Source: Oxytricha trifallax (Eukaryota; Ciliophora; Spirotrichea; Sporadotrichida; Oxytrichidae). Taken from it: 64,000 nt of DNA. The notes beneath the pieces are model-generated. The model was not told where the DNA came from. It saw only the letters and a program-made list of their open reading frames with translations, and did not search any database. Every line of letters begins with the position of its first letter. The first letter of the stretch is position 1. Below, piece after piece: positions 37,834 through 50,780 of the stretch. A program made the position numbers and the translations under genes. The stretch covers positions 1 through 64,000 of the forward strand of contig ARYC01002446.1 in the NCBI GenBank assembly GCA_000711775.1. The letters are read 5' to 3'.

Positions 37834-38763
37834 TTAAGCGAGTATAATTAAAATGGGGAGACAGTTAAATTTAAATAAAAAAAGAGATCAAATAAAATTA
37901 TGATCATCTCAATACACAAGAGTTAAGATGCAACAGTATCTAATTTGAATTAAGTTTGAATAGATCTTTATTTAACTTTAAAAGTATTAATCAACTAACT
38001 AAAAATTGAATTTTTATTTTTTTAAACTTTTCTGACTTTGTGTATTTTTTGTTCATCGATAAAGTAGATGCTGTAGCTGATCTTCAAGGTTTTTCATAAT
38101 TTTCATAGATATCTTTAGGATATATTCCTCAAAAATTTTAAAGTGTGGAGAGTGAGGAGAGTGTGGAGGTCAACATCAACAAAAACAGTAGTACTAGCAC
38201 TAATAATCTCAAAATCAAGCATTATTATGAGTCTGGGATTTTTCTAAAACATCTTGTTTTTCTAAAATTCATAGATGTAATACCAAATGTTGAGGATGAT
38301 GTTGATGAAAACTAAGAAAAAATCAGTGATGTAAAATTTTGAAATTCTCTTGAATTTCAACCAGACTCATAATAATGCTTGATTTTGAGATTATTAGTGC
38401 TATTACTACTGTTTTTGTTGATGTTGGACTCCACACTCTCCACACTCTCCACACTTTAAAATTTTTGAGGAATATATCCTAAAGATATCTATGAAAATTA
38501 TGAAAAACCTTGAAGATCAGCTACAGCATCTACTTTATCGATGAACAAAAAATACACAAAGTCAGAAAAGTTTAAAAAAATAAAAATTCAATTTTTAGTT
38601 AGTTGATTAATACTTTTAAAGTTAAATAAAGATCTATTCAAACTTAATTCAAATTAGATACTGTTGCATCTTAACTCTTGTGTATTGAGATGATCATAAT
38701 TTTATTTGATCTCTTTTTTTATTTAAATTTAACTGTCTCCCCATTTTAATTATACTCGCTTAA
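37834..38763. mobile_element. 930-bp TA-flanked foldback element
   Basis: Starts TTAAGCGAGTATAATTAAAA and ends with its reverse complement. Arms of about 405 bp pair almost perfectly, separated by a unique ~110-bp loop (about 38240-38350). TA flanks at 37832-37833 and 38764-38765. Arms contain tandem GTGTGGAGAGTG-type words. No transposase is encoded. Confidence 0.88.
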
Positions 38764-39289
38764 TATTGATTTTTATTTATATAAATTTTATGAAAATATA
38801 TAAATATTAAAATAATAAAAAATAGGATAAGGAGTATAAAGCATCATTGAAAATTTTAGAAATTGATCAATAAATGAAAACGAATAATGATAAAATATAT
38901 GAAAGTTTGATTGAATATAATACGGAATTCATTAAATAAGAAATTATTATCCGAAAATTAGAGACCTACATCCAAGTATTTTATTTATATTATTCTATTT
39001 AAAAATAAAAATACCAAATTCTTAAACTTATTCGGAATTAATTAATCTATTTTTATTAATATTTAAATCATTTCCAAATAATTATTAAAAATAATTTATC
39101 CAAGCTTTGGATAAATCAATAAATACTGACAAATTTTCATTTTACTCTCTATTATACCTATAATAGCATTCAAAACCCAAAACCCCTTAATGAGGTTTAT
39201 AAGTGCTTTGATTTGTAGGGAATTTGTTAGGGGTTTGGGGTTATTAATTAGGTTTTAATGGAAAATTTATAGAAAATATATTTTATTTA

Positions 39290-39528
39290 ATCACTCAAAA
39301 TGCCCTTTTGGATCATGAGGAAAAAGTCTGAAATTTATTTTACTTAATCACAACACTATCTGCAATATTGATATGTCTGATCTTGAGTTTGGTTTAATTA
39401 TTATTGACTCTGCCATTTATTTCATTGATTGAGATACTCTTGTTTTGTCAATAAAATTGCTTTATTCTTTGTTTAGCATCCTTTTCACTCCTTGTTGAGT
39501 AGTAATCGTTGCGAGGAATATCGCATTC

Positions 39529-39559
<31 letters not shown>

Positions 39560-40613
39560 GCTGCCATTGCCAATAAATACCATTGAAATTGTCCATCCCT
39601 CAAGTCGCCATTGCCAATAAATACCATTGAAATTGTCCATCCCTCAAGTCTTCTCTTTCTGGATAATAGCCTGGAGTTCCCATTACTTTCCTAGTCTTTA
39701 TACTTCCACCCTTAATGCTCTGTTGAAGTCAATTACTGCCACTCTTACAGGTGAAAAGTTCAACATTATATTCTCAGGCTTGAGATCCCTGTGATCAATG
39801 CCTAACTATTGAAGCTCTCCACTGTAGAGTTTAAGTTGCTATTAATGCAAGCTTTCTCTAATTTCTTTAATCAGATATGTAATTTCTGATGTTTATTACA
39901 AATTGTGGGAGTCTTAAAGATACATGTTCTTTGGCAAGGAGAACAGCATCTAGCTTTATTAAGTATTTGCATTCTTTAAACTTGGCCTGAGTGAGTACTT
40001 AATACTCATTAGTAAACTCCATTTAATATTTATCATCACTAAGGAGATAGTTGAAAGGATATACCTTGTAAGCATACTGATGATCCTTAATAACTTTCTT
40101 GTCATAGGAGTCCTCCAGAATTAGGTAGCTTTAGAGAGAAGTATCTAAATCAATCTATGCTAGTACTGGAATTTTCTTGTATTATATCTTAATCATGATT
40201 TTAGTGACCTCTGATGCTAAGAGGTTGCGTGCAATCCTCACATACTCTGATTCGGTTGCTTGTTAAAGCTCAGCAGCTTAAAGAGGTTCCCTTGCTTTTC
40301 TTTTGTTGAGCAACTTCAGTTGAGTGTCTTAATCTTCAACTTCTATCTCTTTCTTGTGGGCTTTTAAAAGATGCTTCTTTAAATCTCTTGTATGAGAGTA
40401 CTGCTTATGGCACTCAAAGCAATCATACTTTCCATCAACTTTGTCATGCTTTAAGTATACAGTAGGCTTAGCTTCCTTATGGACCTTCATATGTCTGTAC
40501 CAGCTTGATTTATGAGCAAAATCTCTCTCACATAGCTCACAAAAATAGACTTCAGCTTCTTCAGTTTGTAAAGGAATTTCATTTCTTAACTTTCTCCTCC
40601 TCTCTATCTCCAA
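39290..40613 (-). pseudogene. TBE b 57-kDa-type zinc-finger/kinase protein
   Basis: The N-terminal part is intact (ATG at 40613) with two C2H2 fingers: Cys25, Cys28, His41, His45 and Cys65, Cys68, His81, His86. A protein-kinase domain follows with the catalytic loop DHRDLKPENIM (about 39790) and metal-binding Asp in VIDFNRA (DFN instead of DFG); an activation-segment-like GTPGYYP follows. The frame shifts more than once between fingers and kinase. A 44-bp tandem duplication (39563-39650) adds further disruption. The family's partner or substrate is unknown; nuclear DNA binding is inferred from the fingers. Confidence 0.8.
39529..39650. repeat. (ATT)n run and 44-bp tandem duplication in TBE b
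   Basis: A run of ATT triplets at about 39529-39560 is followed by two consecutive identical 44-bp units (39563-39606 and 39607-39650, starting GCCATTGCCAATAAATACCA). The other TBE copies lack the duplication, so it is a recent copy-specific event. Confidence 0.85.
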
Positions 40614-40923
40614 CTTACTTGTTTGCCATTTATTTTCAATTATTAATTTCTATTTTAATAACAGAGACCGCTCTGGTAGTTCCTTATGAGAGTTCCTATC
40701 AAAGCTATCACACTTTTTATTGACTCCAAAGATAACTTTCATTTAGTTTGATGGAAGTGCTGCTGTTAATCTTTAATGTCAGTGATCATATTTAAATTTG
40801 AATTTAAAATTATAAAACTGTCTCTTTAACTGAGAACTCATATGAGAACTAACTTTTCAATCCTACAATTTTCAAGAGAAATTTTTAGAGCTGTAGGGAA
40901 GAAAATCACTGCAAAGAAACAAT

Positions 40924-41598
40924 TCATAAAAGTCAAGTAAGTTGCACTTTCCTTTAATTTATATTGTACTTTCTGTTTTTAATATTAATTTTTTTATTAT
41001 TATTTAAATTTCAATTATTTTCATGGCCTGACAACCTTTTAAATAATTGTCAGCCATAATTTTTGATTAATGGTTTTAACTTGTACGATTATCAATGATT
41101 TGAAATTTATCCTTTAACTTCTAATATTTTTGTTTTTCTTTTTATTGAATTTCCTACTTTTAATTTCCTTTTTGTTAATGTTAATTCCTTTTGCTTTTAG
41201 TTAAAGTCCATATGGCTTTTATAGGGTGCCTTTTTGAATATCTTGAATGATATTGATGGACCCTTTATATTTAATAGGGATACTTAGAACAATGTTCTAA
41301 ATCCTTTTCTATATCTCTTAATTACTTTTGGAACATAGCATTCATTTAAAATTGCCTCGCCTGACAATTATTTAAAAAGTTGTCAGGCCTGACAATTATT
41401 TTAAAGGTTGTCAGTCCAGATCAATATATTACAGACTTATAGACTTCTTAACTACAGCATCTTGACATATTTCTTAGAATTCACAATTCCTGATTGAAAA
41501 TATTTTAAGTTTTAACAAAGTTCAACTAGCTTCAACAGAAGCCATTGGTAATTATAAGAATCTGAACAAGAAAGACTTTATTTAACTTGAATTTTATG
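40924..41598. mobile_element. 675-bp non-autonomous element nested in TBE b (AAT target)
   Basis: Aligning TBE b with TBE d shows an insertion with inverted ends TCATAAAAGTCAAGT / ACTTGAATTTTATGA. AAT is present on both sides (40921-40923 and 41599-41601) and once in the uninterrupted TBE d sequence ACAATCC. The ANT duplication is the TBE type, suggesting mobilisation by a TBE-like transposase. Inside are several inverted copies of CTGACAA(C/T)..TTTTAAA words (near 41025-41060 and 41355-41415). Coding capacity is doubtful. Confidence 0.8.
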
Positions 41599-42036
41599 AA
41601 ATCCAGCTCTAAATATGGGTAATAAGGCACTCTACTTACTCTCAATGATAAGTTTATTACAGCACATACCGATATAGCAGGTGCATCTAATTAAGTACTT
41701 ACTGCTTTAGGAGGTATTTTGTGATTTTATGATTAAAATTAGGGTACCCCTAAATAAGTAGTAGCTTAATTAAAGCTAATAATTAAGAACAAGTATTTTA
41801 GAAGCTGCTCCTAATTAAGTACGTACCAATTTAAATTAAAAAATATGGAACTATAATAGTATAAATTGATATCAATCTCTCAAATTTGAAACCAGTTCTC
41901 ACAACCTTTTCCATATCCTTCTTAAAGGTTGACCTCCTTTAGGATGCCCATATTAAATTGTAAGTTTTGAATATGTAAATAATTGAAATAAATAAAGTTA
42001 AATTTTAATATTATTTCATTGATCTGTAAACAATCA

Positions 42037-42830
42037 ATGAATGATGAAATGATAAGAGTGAAAACACAAGCATTTACTCAAAGATTTAGAAGCAAAGAGG
42101 ATTTGCATCGTAACCTGGTGCAGCAAGGTAATTTACTCATAGTAACTAAACTCTATTTTGTAGTTGGTCTGTTTCTGGCAACAATGGATGGTACTAAAAT
42201 TTCATTTCTAAGAGCGATACTCTGCGAAGATAAGAAAGCATTAAAAACTTAAGATGAAAAAGTTTGCAGAGATTCCAAACTTTCCAGAAATCTCAGAGAC
42301 TTAACTATATGATGATGCTATGAGCGACCCAGAGGTTTCACAGTACCAGCCTACTAAGAAGTAGTTATCAAATAATATTCTTGAGAGAAACTATATCTTT
42401 GGCATACTTGCAACAATTAAAGGTGATTACTTGAAAGAAATTATTTAAGAATCTCAAAATAAAAGATACATCATCTCTTCTGAAGATAAGGATAAACAAG
42501 GGATCAAGATAAATGAGAGCTGGCTATCAGAGCTGCTGAAGCATTTTTATATTTTAAGTAAGGTATGTAGCTTAACTCTTTAGAAAAATCTGGTCCTGGC
42601 ATCAATTGATGAATGAATAGAGCAAGCTTCACAGAGAGAGAAAGTTGCAGACAAAGTATTAAGTTAGCATGAGACTTTATTAAAATATTTAGCCGCAAAA
42701 TTCAATAAATATAGATTCTGGAGCTGGCAGCAAGAGAAGAAACCTTGGAGGAGGAGGAAGCAGCAGGAAGAAGAAAAGAAAGAGAAGCCATCTCCCTCTA
42801 AAAAATTTAAATGTGACTTAAATATTCATT
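42037..42830 (+). pseudogene. TBE b 22-kDa protein gene, frameshifted
   Basis: First ATG at 42037; the upstream Met used in copies c and d is mutated. Landmarks: RFRSKEDLHRNLVQQGN, VGLFLATMDGTKISFLRAIL, then KGDYLKEIIQESQNKRY in another frame. Several frame changes mark it as dead. The protein family has no recognised domain; the end is rich in Arg, Lys and Glu. Confidence 0.75.
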
Positions 42831-42844
42831 AACTTAACTTTAAA

Positions 42845-43790
42845 ACTTATTATATACATTCACTCTCCCTTCTTTAGCACACTTTTGTGCCATTTAATTT
42901 TTTACTCTGTTCGCTGAACTTTTTATAAAATCTACTGTATCGATAAGTAGGTCATACGTTGGGTGGTATAGCAACAGATTCTTATAATGATCTTTTTGTA
43001 TACCCAAGAATAATTCAATTCTATTAAACTAAGGACAGTAAGGTACATTGAACACTCGCGTTGTTCGAAGTAGTTCATAACTCTTCCTTGTTACTTTAGT
43101 CTTATAAACAGAAAGATTATCAACAAACAGTATAATCTCTAATTGAGGGTACTTCTCTCTCAGCTGCTCTAAGAACTTTATATACTGCTCTGTCTTAATA
43201 GAGCGAGGATGAATAACATATGTTACTAAACCAGCATCCTCGTTAATACTTCCTAGAATTGCCATTGTTTATACCTTGACTTTCTAGTCATAAACATCTA
43301 TATTACTTTGTCTCTTATTAAGACTTCTAGATCAAAGTGTTGAAGGTAAATACATTCTCTTCAGCATAAATAAACTTGATATTTTTCTCTCCAGCTCTCT
43401 GCATTTAATTATAAATATATTTTGAGTTTCTTTAATGGCAGAGTTAAATCGATTAGTCTTTTGATACGATTTACACCATTGTAAGAGATACCATTTCGTT
43501 TAGATCTTTATCTCAGGGAACTGGCGGTGAAACATAGTAGCTCGTTTGTCGAGAGAGAAGTGAGCCCAATACTTCAAAGTATTTTCATTAATAAGATAGT
43601 AAATTTCCATTAAGGCTTAGAATTCAGCTATTATTGCTTTAGTTATACTGCTATAAGACAGTTGTACCAAAAACAGTTGATAGACTTCGCTTTAAGATCA
43701 GCGCAATTGACTTATAATTGAGTACAGATTAGACTTATTCACTGTATATATCACATCCATAATGCATTTTAAACATTAAATTCTATATAC
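42845..43790 (-). pseudogene. TBE b 42-kDa DDE transposase
   Basis: The minus strand shows MAILGSINEDAGLVTYVIHP, then ILFVDNLSVYKTKVTRKSYE with the second catalytic Asp in an uninterrupted 78-codon piece (43029-43265). The N-terminal DNA-binding region lies toward 43700. Similarity runs through more than one frame, so the gene is broken. It is convergent with the 22-kDa gene, and about 120 bp separate it from the right tip. Confidence 0.78.
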
Positions 43791-43917
43791 TCTTCATCAT
43801 AAAGACCCCAAAAGCTTGTAATTTTTCTCTCGCTTTAATTAATAATCCCAACCCATAAAAATTCCCTACAAATCAAAGCACTTATAAAACTCATTAAGGG
43901 GTTTTGGGATATTGATT

Positions 43918-45581
43918 ATGGCCTAAAAACTGCTCACTAAGATTTTAAAAAGTTCAATGGCACTTTAAAATAAAAATTACTGTTGAAAATATAGGAATAC
44001 GCTTTGCCGAAACAACAGTTACAACTTTTATAGTTGTAGTAACAATAAACTACAATCGATAAAACTGAGAGTAATCTTTCATATATTTTAATTAATATAA
44101 GCATTCTTTGAGATGAATCACATTAATTTATGCTAAATAATTGTAAATAAATAATATATTAATTAAGTAATTGTAGTAATAAAAACTTAGAATTAAAATA
44201 TAATGTGCATAACTATTTGAAGATTTGAATGATTTTAAGAGAAACGAGTAGAAATATAGTTTTCATAATTAAACAGTAACCGCCTAGTTTGATGAGAGAG
44301 GTGATTAAATTGAAAGATTGGATATTTACTTGGACAATCAGAGTATGAAGTAAAATAAAATGATTTTAATTGTTTTAAATAATTATTTTCCCACAGTATT
44401 ATCGATCAAAATTAAACTTTCTTCAAATTTTGATATTTATAACATAAAAATAAGCTCGCTTGATATTCAATAAATATATATTTTAATTGAAAGCATAAAA
44501 TTAAAATTATACTTAGAACTGTTTTAGTATAGCATAAAGAAAATAACTTTAGTTTGGAAATACAGCATCAAGTAATCTGTAAATTTCCACATAAACTCTA
44601 AAATTGCATAAATTCCGAAAACAGTCAAGATCTCTTTGATTTACTTTTATTTTGATTGAAAATTAATAGGCAAAAATATAAATCTTCAATTTATTTTTAT
44701 GTATAATCGAATATTATTAGAATTTTACTCTATAAAATTGATAAAATTAGATTATTAACAGGGGAGTGCCAATGAAAACATACGATAAAACCAAATAGCG
44801 AAGGAGATGCAAGAGAAGCTCAATTTATGCAAGTAACGCGAAAAGTAGCTTAAGTTTTCCTTCTTCAATTTAATGGAATTGGGATTAATTATAATTATTA
44901 AATTTATTATTATTTGTTATTTAAAAAATATAGAACTCACCCCCAATATTCTTTGTCTATTAATTATATATTTTTTCAATAATTCATATATAATAAAATA
45001 AGATTCCCCATCTCAGAAGTGTTTGTAAGTAAATTTAAGAAAATTTACACAACAAGATTTTCAAAACGCTTTGATATTGAATATCTGCAGATGTACACTG
45101 TTATTAGATAAGTAAGAAAACAAGCCAGAAATTATGCTAAATTTAGTATAAATTCGTGTATTATTTTGAGATTCATTACAAATCATTTAAATAGCAAATG
45201 CCCCAAATAATTATAACTTAATTATATTTCAAATACTATTGATTAATTGCCTTAATATTACATTTATCTTTTTTCTAGAAATATTTTATTGGCTATCTTT
45301 TTTATTTGTATTTAATTTAAATTGGAGACATTGAATGGATTTGGAACTTAAAGTGATTAAGTCCTTGCAATATCTCGATTAAATGAGCATGTTTTCACTT
45401 TCGTTGACAGATCTAAAATCATGCAAGAAACCGTTATAATGACAGTTAAAGAATAAATCCAGAGTAATCACTTTTATAATGTTTTATTTTATAATTAAAG
45501 TTCTTTACTATATTTAAAAATGGAGAACTGAAATCAAATGCTAAAAAACGACAGTTGCATCAATCATAGAGTATGAATTTT
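43918..45581. other. AT-rich spacer between TBE b and TBE c
   Basis: No supported gene, repeat or RNA in this stretch. Confidence 0.5.
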
Positions 45582-45944
45582 AATTCCCAAAATCATTTAG
45601 TTTGATTTATAAGTGCTTTGATTTGTAGGGTATAGTTGGGGTCTTATTGGGGTTAGAAGAGAATACGCAGGTTTTATGTGAATTTAATGAATATTTAATG
45701 ATTATAAGTGCGCTTAATTCAAACAAATTTTATCTGCTTATCTTTGTGGTACCTCTTGAATCTAGCAGTCTATAGTTATTCTAGTATATCATTTAATAAT
45801 TATCTTGGATATGCTGGAGCTTTTACGATGACCATCTCAACTATATTCTTAATTTTATTGCAGATTTCATCTTGTTTAATATGTTTAAAAGTCAGACTTA
45901 TTGATTATTTTTCAAGATTTGTACCAAAGTAAGCCATACTTTCC

Positions 45945-47590
45945 ATATCACTCTCTAATATAATAGCTCCGATTGCCCATACATCCCACTAAACAGAGGC
46001 ATTTGTCCATTTCTCTCTTATTGGGAAGTATCCTGGAGTGCCTAAAACCTTTGCTAAAGTCACTATCTCTTGTCTTATTGCTCTGTTGAAATCTATGACT
46101 ACTACTTCTAAAGGGCAGAGATTTAGCATTACATTTTCTGGCTTCAAACCTCTATGAACATACCCTAGATCATGGAGCTCTTTCACGCCCTTAGTCATTT
46201 CTTTGAGTATCTCATTCAAATCATCAGGATATCTATTATGGTAGTGATACTCTCTTAGAGTCATTTCAAACTTCTTGAGTCTCAAAGCAATAAAACCATG
46301 ACCAAGTATAACTCCGTCGAGCTTAGCTAAGTTCTTGTATTATCTTTTCTAAGCCTCTCTCAGCACTATGTATTCATTATCAAGCTCAATATAATATTGC
46401 TCGTTCTTAATGAAATACTTGAATGGATATACCTTGTAAGCGAAGTCATCAACAACTATAAGTTTTACCTTGTTAGGTACGTCAATATTGTAGAAATACA
46501 TTTGAATTTGGAAAATTAATTATAATTAAAATAAATATAAATCAAAATCGTGGCAGTTAAAGTTGGCCAATTTAAACGATCTTGGGCTCATTCGATAGAG
46601 AATTAAAATTAGCTGGACTTTACTATTGGTGGTACTATTTTATCGCATCCCTGGAGCGAGATAACTTCACTTTAATTAAACACCTTTAAATTCGATAAAT
46701 TATTTCCTCAAATTAAAATAAAGTTATCTCACTCGAGGGATGCGATAAAATAGTACCGCCAATAGTAAAGTCCAGCTAATTTTAAATTCTCTATCGAATG
46801 AGCCCAAGATTGTTTAAATTGGCCAACTTTAACTGCCACGATTTTGATTTATATTTATTTTTATTATAATTAATTTTCCAAATTCTAATGTATTTCTACA
46901 ATATTCAAATAGTTCACAATACAGCTGCTTATGTCGACTGCATTTAATGCAGGTATATACATTGCTCCTCTCTTATAAGAATGCTATTTACATATCATTT
47001 GCTGGTTGGTTCATTGACTACAACTGCTTCTATCTCTTAAGTCTCTCCTACTGTTCTTTTTGTGACTCAAGAGAGTTATTTTTTTCTTTTAGCAGGTACA
47101 AGCTTTTAAGTTTCCTCATCTTTAATCAGGAATTCGCTTAAATGATGTTTTGCATATGCCTCTTTACTTTGGCTGAGTGAGTATAAGACTCATGCATGTT
47201 GTGCATTAATATCTGCTATCTACTTTATCATGCTTGAAGTAGATCTTAACTCTCCAGAGTGTACCTCTTTGATATGCCTCTTCAAGCTAGACTCAGTTGA
47301 GAAGAAATTTTATCAGTCTTCACATTAAAATGTTTTAATTTTTTGTATTTGATGCTGTTCCTTATCTTCTTCAGCCAATTCAACTTATGTTTAAACTCCC
47401 ATCTCTGCGGTCTACTTCTTGTTTTAAACTTAAATTTTAAAGACCTCAACTTCAAACTCTAGAGCTCTTAGCTAAACCTCCTTTTCAATATAAATTAATT
47501 CTACTTTCTTGGATGATCCAGGGTTGAGTAATCATTAACCTGTTCCAATAGAAACTGCCTAACTATTTAAGTTAGCCGCCATGTTTAAAT
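45945..47590 (-). pseudogene. TBE c zinc-finger/kinase gene, inactivated
   Basis: The minus strand (about 45989-46285) encodes a kinase core, HDLGYVHRGLKPENVMLNLC, with VVIDFNRA after it. The HRD catalytic Asp is replaced by Gly (HRG), which should abolish phosphotransfer. The zinc-finger part (about 47150-47480) has lost most Cys ligands. The MITE at 46488-46901 splits the gene. Confidence 0.75.
46488..46901. mobile_element. Hairpin MITE, copy 3 (414 bp), inside TBE c
   Basis: Same family as 27245 and 32698: starts TTGTAGAAATACATTTGAAT, ends with its reverse complement, TA flanks at 46486-46487 and 46902-46903. It lies within the kinase-like gene of TBE c, so it inserted after that TBE. Confidence 0.9.
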
Positions 47591-47919
47591 TCAAATTTAA
47601 ATTCTATTATAAAGCTCTAATAACCTCTCTAGTTATAGTGACTCTGTACAGGAGTTGTCAATGCAACACTAATGGTTGATATTGAAGTGTTAGAGCTCAA
47701 ATTTATACTTAGTTTATAACTATAATTTTTCTAATTTCATGCTAAATATTTTTAATTTTGTTACAAACTCAGATAATATTCAGGTTGGTACTTGTACCAA
47801 TAAAGTTTTGAACCATTTTGGAACTTTTCCATTAAAACTTCTTAGTTTAAAAGTAGGTACTAATTAAGTTTTGGGACTATTAAATTGGTACCAATTAAAT
47901 TTAAACGAATTTAGTACTA

Positions 47920-48727
47920 AAGTCAATATAGCCATTTAAGAGAAGGAAATTATTAATAATCAAGATTTAAATACGATTTTTAATCGTTCTTGCTCTACTT
48001 TTAGGTATTTAAGTCTCCATATTCAACTTTTCCATCATCAAGTCAACTTTAATGATTCTTGTTAAAAAAGTCAAAAACATTCGCGTTTGGTTCTCTACAT
48101 TTTCAGCATCAGTAAGCAACACTTTAAAGTTGAGGTTGTTGAAACCTCAGGCTCAGCTATGTTTTTTCATGCTACATCGAAGATACTGTAGAAGCTGAAT
48201 ACTCCATTTTATTCACTGGAAATTTAATAAATTAGAGATGTTTGATAAATTAAATTAAACAAATTAAAACTTTTTAAGTTTTAATGATTGATGATTAAAT
48301 TTTTCACTAATAGGTTTAGTTTATAGAGAATTTTTAATAGGGATGTCTTAATTAATTTTAAACTGATATTTATTAATTAAGACCGAGTTTAATTTAATTT
48401 ATCAAACATCTCTGATTTATTAAATTTCCAGTGAATAAAATGGAGTATTCAGCTTCTACAGTATCTTCGATGTAGCATGAAAAAACATAGCTGAGCCTGA
48501 GGTTTCAACAACCTCAACTTTAAAGTGTTGCTTACTGATGCTGAAAATGTAGAGAACCAAACGCGAATGTTTTTGACTTTTTTAACAAGAATCATTAAAG
48601 TTGACTTGATGATGGAAAAGTTGAATATGGAGACTTAAATACCTAAAAGTAGAGCAAGAACGATTAAAAATCATATTTAAATCTTGATTATTAATAATTT
48701 CCTCATCTTACATGGCTATATTGACTT
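47920..48727. mobile_element. 808-bp TA-flanked foldback element inside TBE c
   Basis: Arms of about 330 bp starting AAGTCAATATAGCCAT pair with the right end; TA at 47918-47919 and 48728-48729. The loop (about 48250-48400) is AT-rich. Arms contain CAAACGCGAATGTTTTTGAC and GGTTTCAACAACCTCAACTT in opposite orientations. Not present in the other TBE copies. Confidence 0.85.
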
Positions 48728-48924
48728 TAATTTAATGGAACTAAATTGATAAAAATGGAGCTCCATCTCTGAAGTTTGTTACAGCTTCTGCCAGCTTTCT
48801 CCACGTATCCTTACCAGGTTGACATGCTATATGATGCCCATATTTAATACTAAGATTTTAAACAATAGGATCCAAAACTCTATATATTATAATTTGAAAT
48901 TCAATAATAAGAGAAGGAACAAGG

Positions 48925-49461
48925 ATGGAATCTATAAGTACTACAATGAAGAGGGTTGATGCTTAAGAAATTATCTCTAGATTTAGAAGCAAGGAAGATC
49001 TATATCGATACCTCACTCAGCATGGTAAGCATGTGACATATACTTAATCACATACTATAGTGGGTTTATTCCTTCCAACGATGGAAGGTACCAAAATTTC
49101 ATTCTTAAAAGCTATACTCTGTGATGAGAAGAAAGCCTTCAAAAACAATGAAATAGTTGATAGAAATACCAAACTACCCAGAGATTTCAGTCACTAATCT
49201 CTAAGACGATGCGATGAAAGAAGAAGAATTGGTAGTACACCATCCTACAAAGAACAACTCTCTAACAAGCTTCCAGAAAGAAGCATCTTCTTTTATGATA
49301 TTGGTACTTTTAGTGAGAGTTATCTAAGAGAGATCATTGAATAAGTTCATAAGAAACGCTACTCTATATCTCCTGAATATTAAAAGAAGCAAGGCATACT
49401 AATAAACGAGATCTGGCTCGCAGAACTTAAGAAGCATCCATTCCTCTCTAAAAAGCTTTGA
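48925..49461 (+). CDS. TBE c 22-kDa protein, intact frame
   Basis: ATG 48925 to TGA 49459-49461 gives 178 residues without interruption in the ciliate code, the best preserved 22-kDa frame in the window. It begins MESISTTMKRVDAQEI and has RFRSKEDLYRYLTQHGK, IVGLFLPTMEGTKISFLKAI, LSNKLPERSIFF and INEIWLAELKKHPFLSKKL. Part of the region that matches DVKFAEIPNYPEIS in copy d reads differently, so a compensated frameshift is possible. Function unknown. Confidence 0.75.
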
Positions 49462-49769
49462 TTCATAGCTTTTTAGGGAAACCCGGAACTGGTATATTCC
49501 TAATGAAAAAACATGCAAAGGTTCACAGAGAGAGAAAGTCACAGATTATTCATGAAGTGAGAAAGAGATTTTATAAAGATTTTTAAAAGCCAGATGAAAT
49601 TAACGTAGATGCAATAGCTGGCACTAAAAGAAGTAATATGGGCCTAAACAAGCCATAAGAAGAGGAGAATTAAGAGAAGCAAATCCCTATCTGGGTTAAT
49701 CTAATATGTGAACTTCTTCATTCATTTAAATCTAAAACTTATTTATAAACATTCGTTCTTCCCTCTCTC

Positions 49770-50303
49770 GCACAAATTTTTGTTTTATATACAATCACTC
49801 TCTTACAGCTGCTTTAAATCAAGTCTACTGTATCGATGGGCAAGTCATGCATAAGATAATACAGCAGCAGCTTCTTTTAGTGACTCTTAATTTAACTCCA
49901 ATAGAATTCGATTCCATTAAACTGTGGGCTATAGGGAACGTTATATACAGGAGTTATGTTTTACTCTTCATAAGCTTTCTTAGACTCCTTAGTCTTATGA
50001 ACTGAAAGGTTATCAACAAACAAGATGATCTCTTGATTGCTATACTTCTCTCTGAGCTTATGTAGGAACTCTATATACTACTCTCGGTTTTATTGAGCGA
50101 GGGTGAATCACATAACTTTCTAAGCTTGAATCTTCACTTATACCAGCTAAAATTGCATGGGTGAATACCTTTACTTTCTAGTCATAAACTTCTATGTTAT
50201 CATGCTTTTTGTACCATGACTTATTAATAAAAGTGTTGAACGTAAACACAGCTTCATCTGCATGTATAAACTTGACCTTATTATCAATAGCTCTCTGCAT
50301 TTA

Positions 50304-50341
<38 letters not shown>

Positions 50342-50780
50342 AAATTATTACTAAAAAATGGCACTGTAAAATCAATCACTCTCTTAACTCTGTTGATACT
50401 CTTGAAAGTAATACCATTTCGTCTATAAATATTGGCTGTAGTTTATGAAGAGATACGCATGTCTGGGAGTTTCTGATGAAAAAATTACAGCCCGTTATTC
50501 TATTGGAAAGTGTGCCCAATACTTCAAAGTCCTAGAGTCGCAGAGGTAATTAATATGAGCTTGAGAGACTTTTATTTTCTTGCAGGATGCTTTCAAGAGC
50601 CAGAATAAAAATGCTAAACAGCTAGCAAGCAGTGATACCTAACAGTTGAGGCACTCTTGTGTAGTAGCTTTGCTATAGCTGCATAACTCAGGACTGGTTT
50701 GACTAAGTCTTTATTAATACTCGTACCATACCTAAACTGCAACAGTAAATCTAAATATTTTTCATCATAAATAGACCCTA
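49770..50780 (-). pseudogene. TBE c 42-kDa DDE transposase
   Basis: Homologous throughout to the transposases of copies b and d (VDNLSVHKTK motif near 50000, helix-turn-helix region near 50400-50600). An (AT)n run at about 50308-50338 and several frame changes break it. Confidence 0.75.

Larger units (their letters stand above)
39171..43914. mobile_element. TBE transposon copy b (full-length, with one insertion)
   Basis: The left tip CAAAACCCAAAACCCCTTAA and the right tip, ending in a degenerate GGGGTTTTGGGATATTG, are flanked by ATT at 39168-39170 and 43915-43917, an ANT duplication as known for TBEs. Total 4744 bp; subtracting the nested 675-bp element and its 3-bp duplication leaves 4066 bp, against 4069 bp for copy d. 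Gene order: zinc-finger/kinase (minus), 22-kDa (plus), transposase (minus). All three genes are damaged. Confidence 0.93.
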
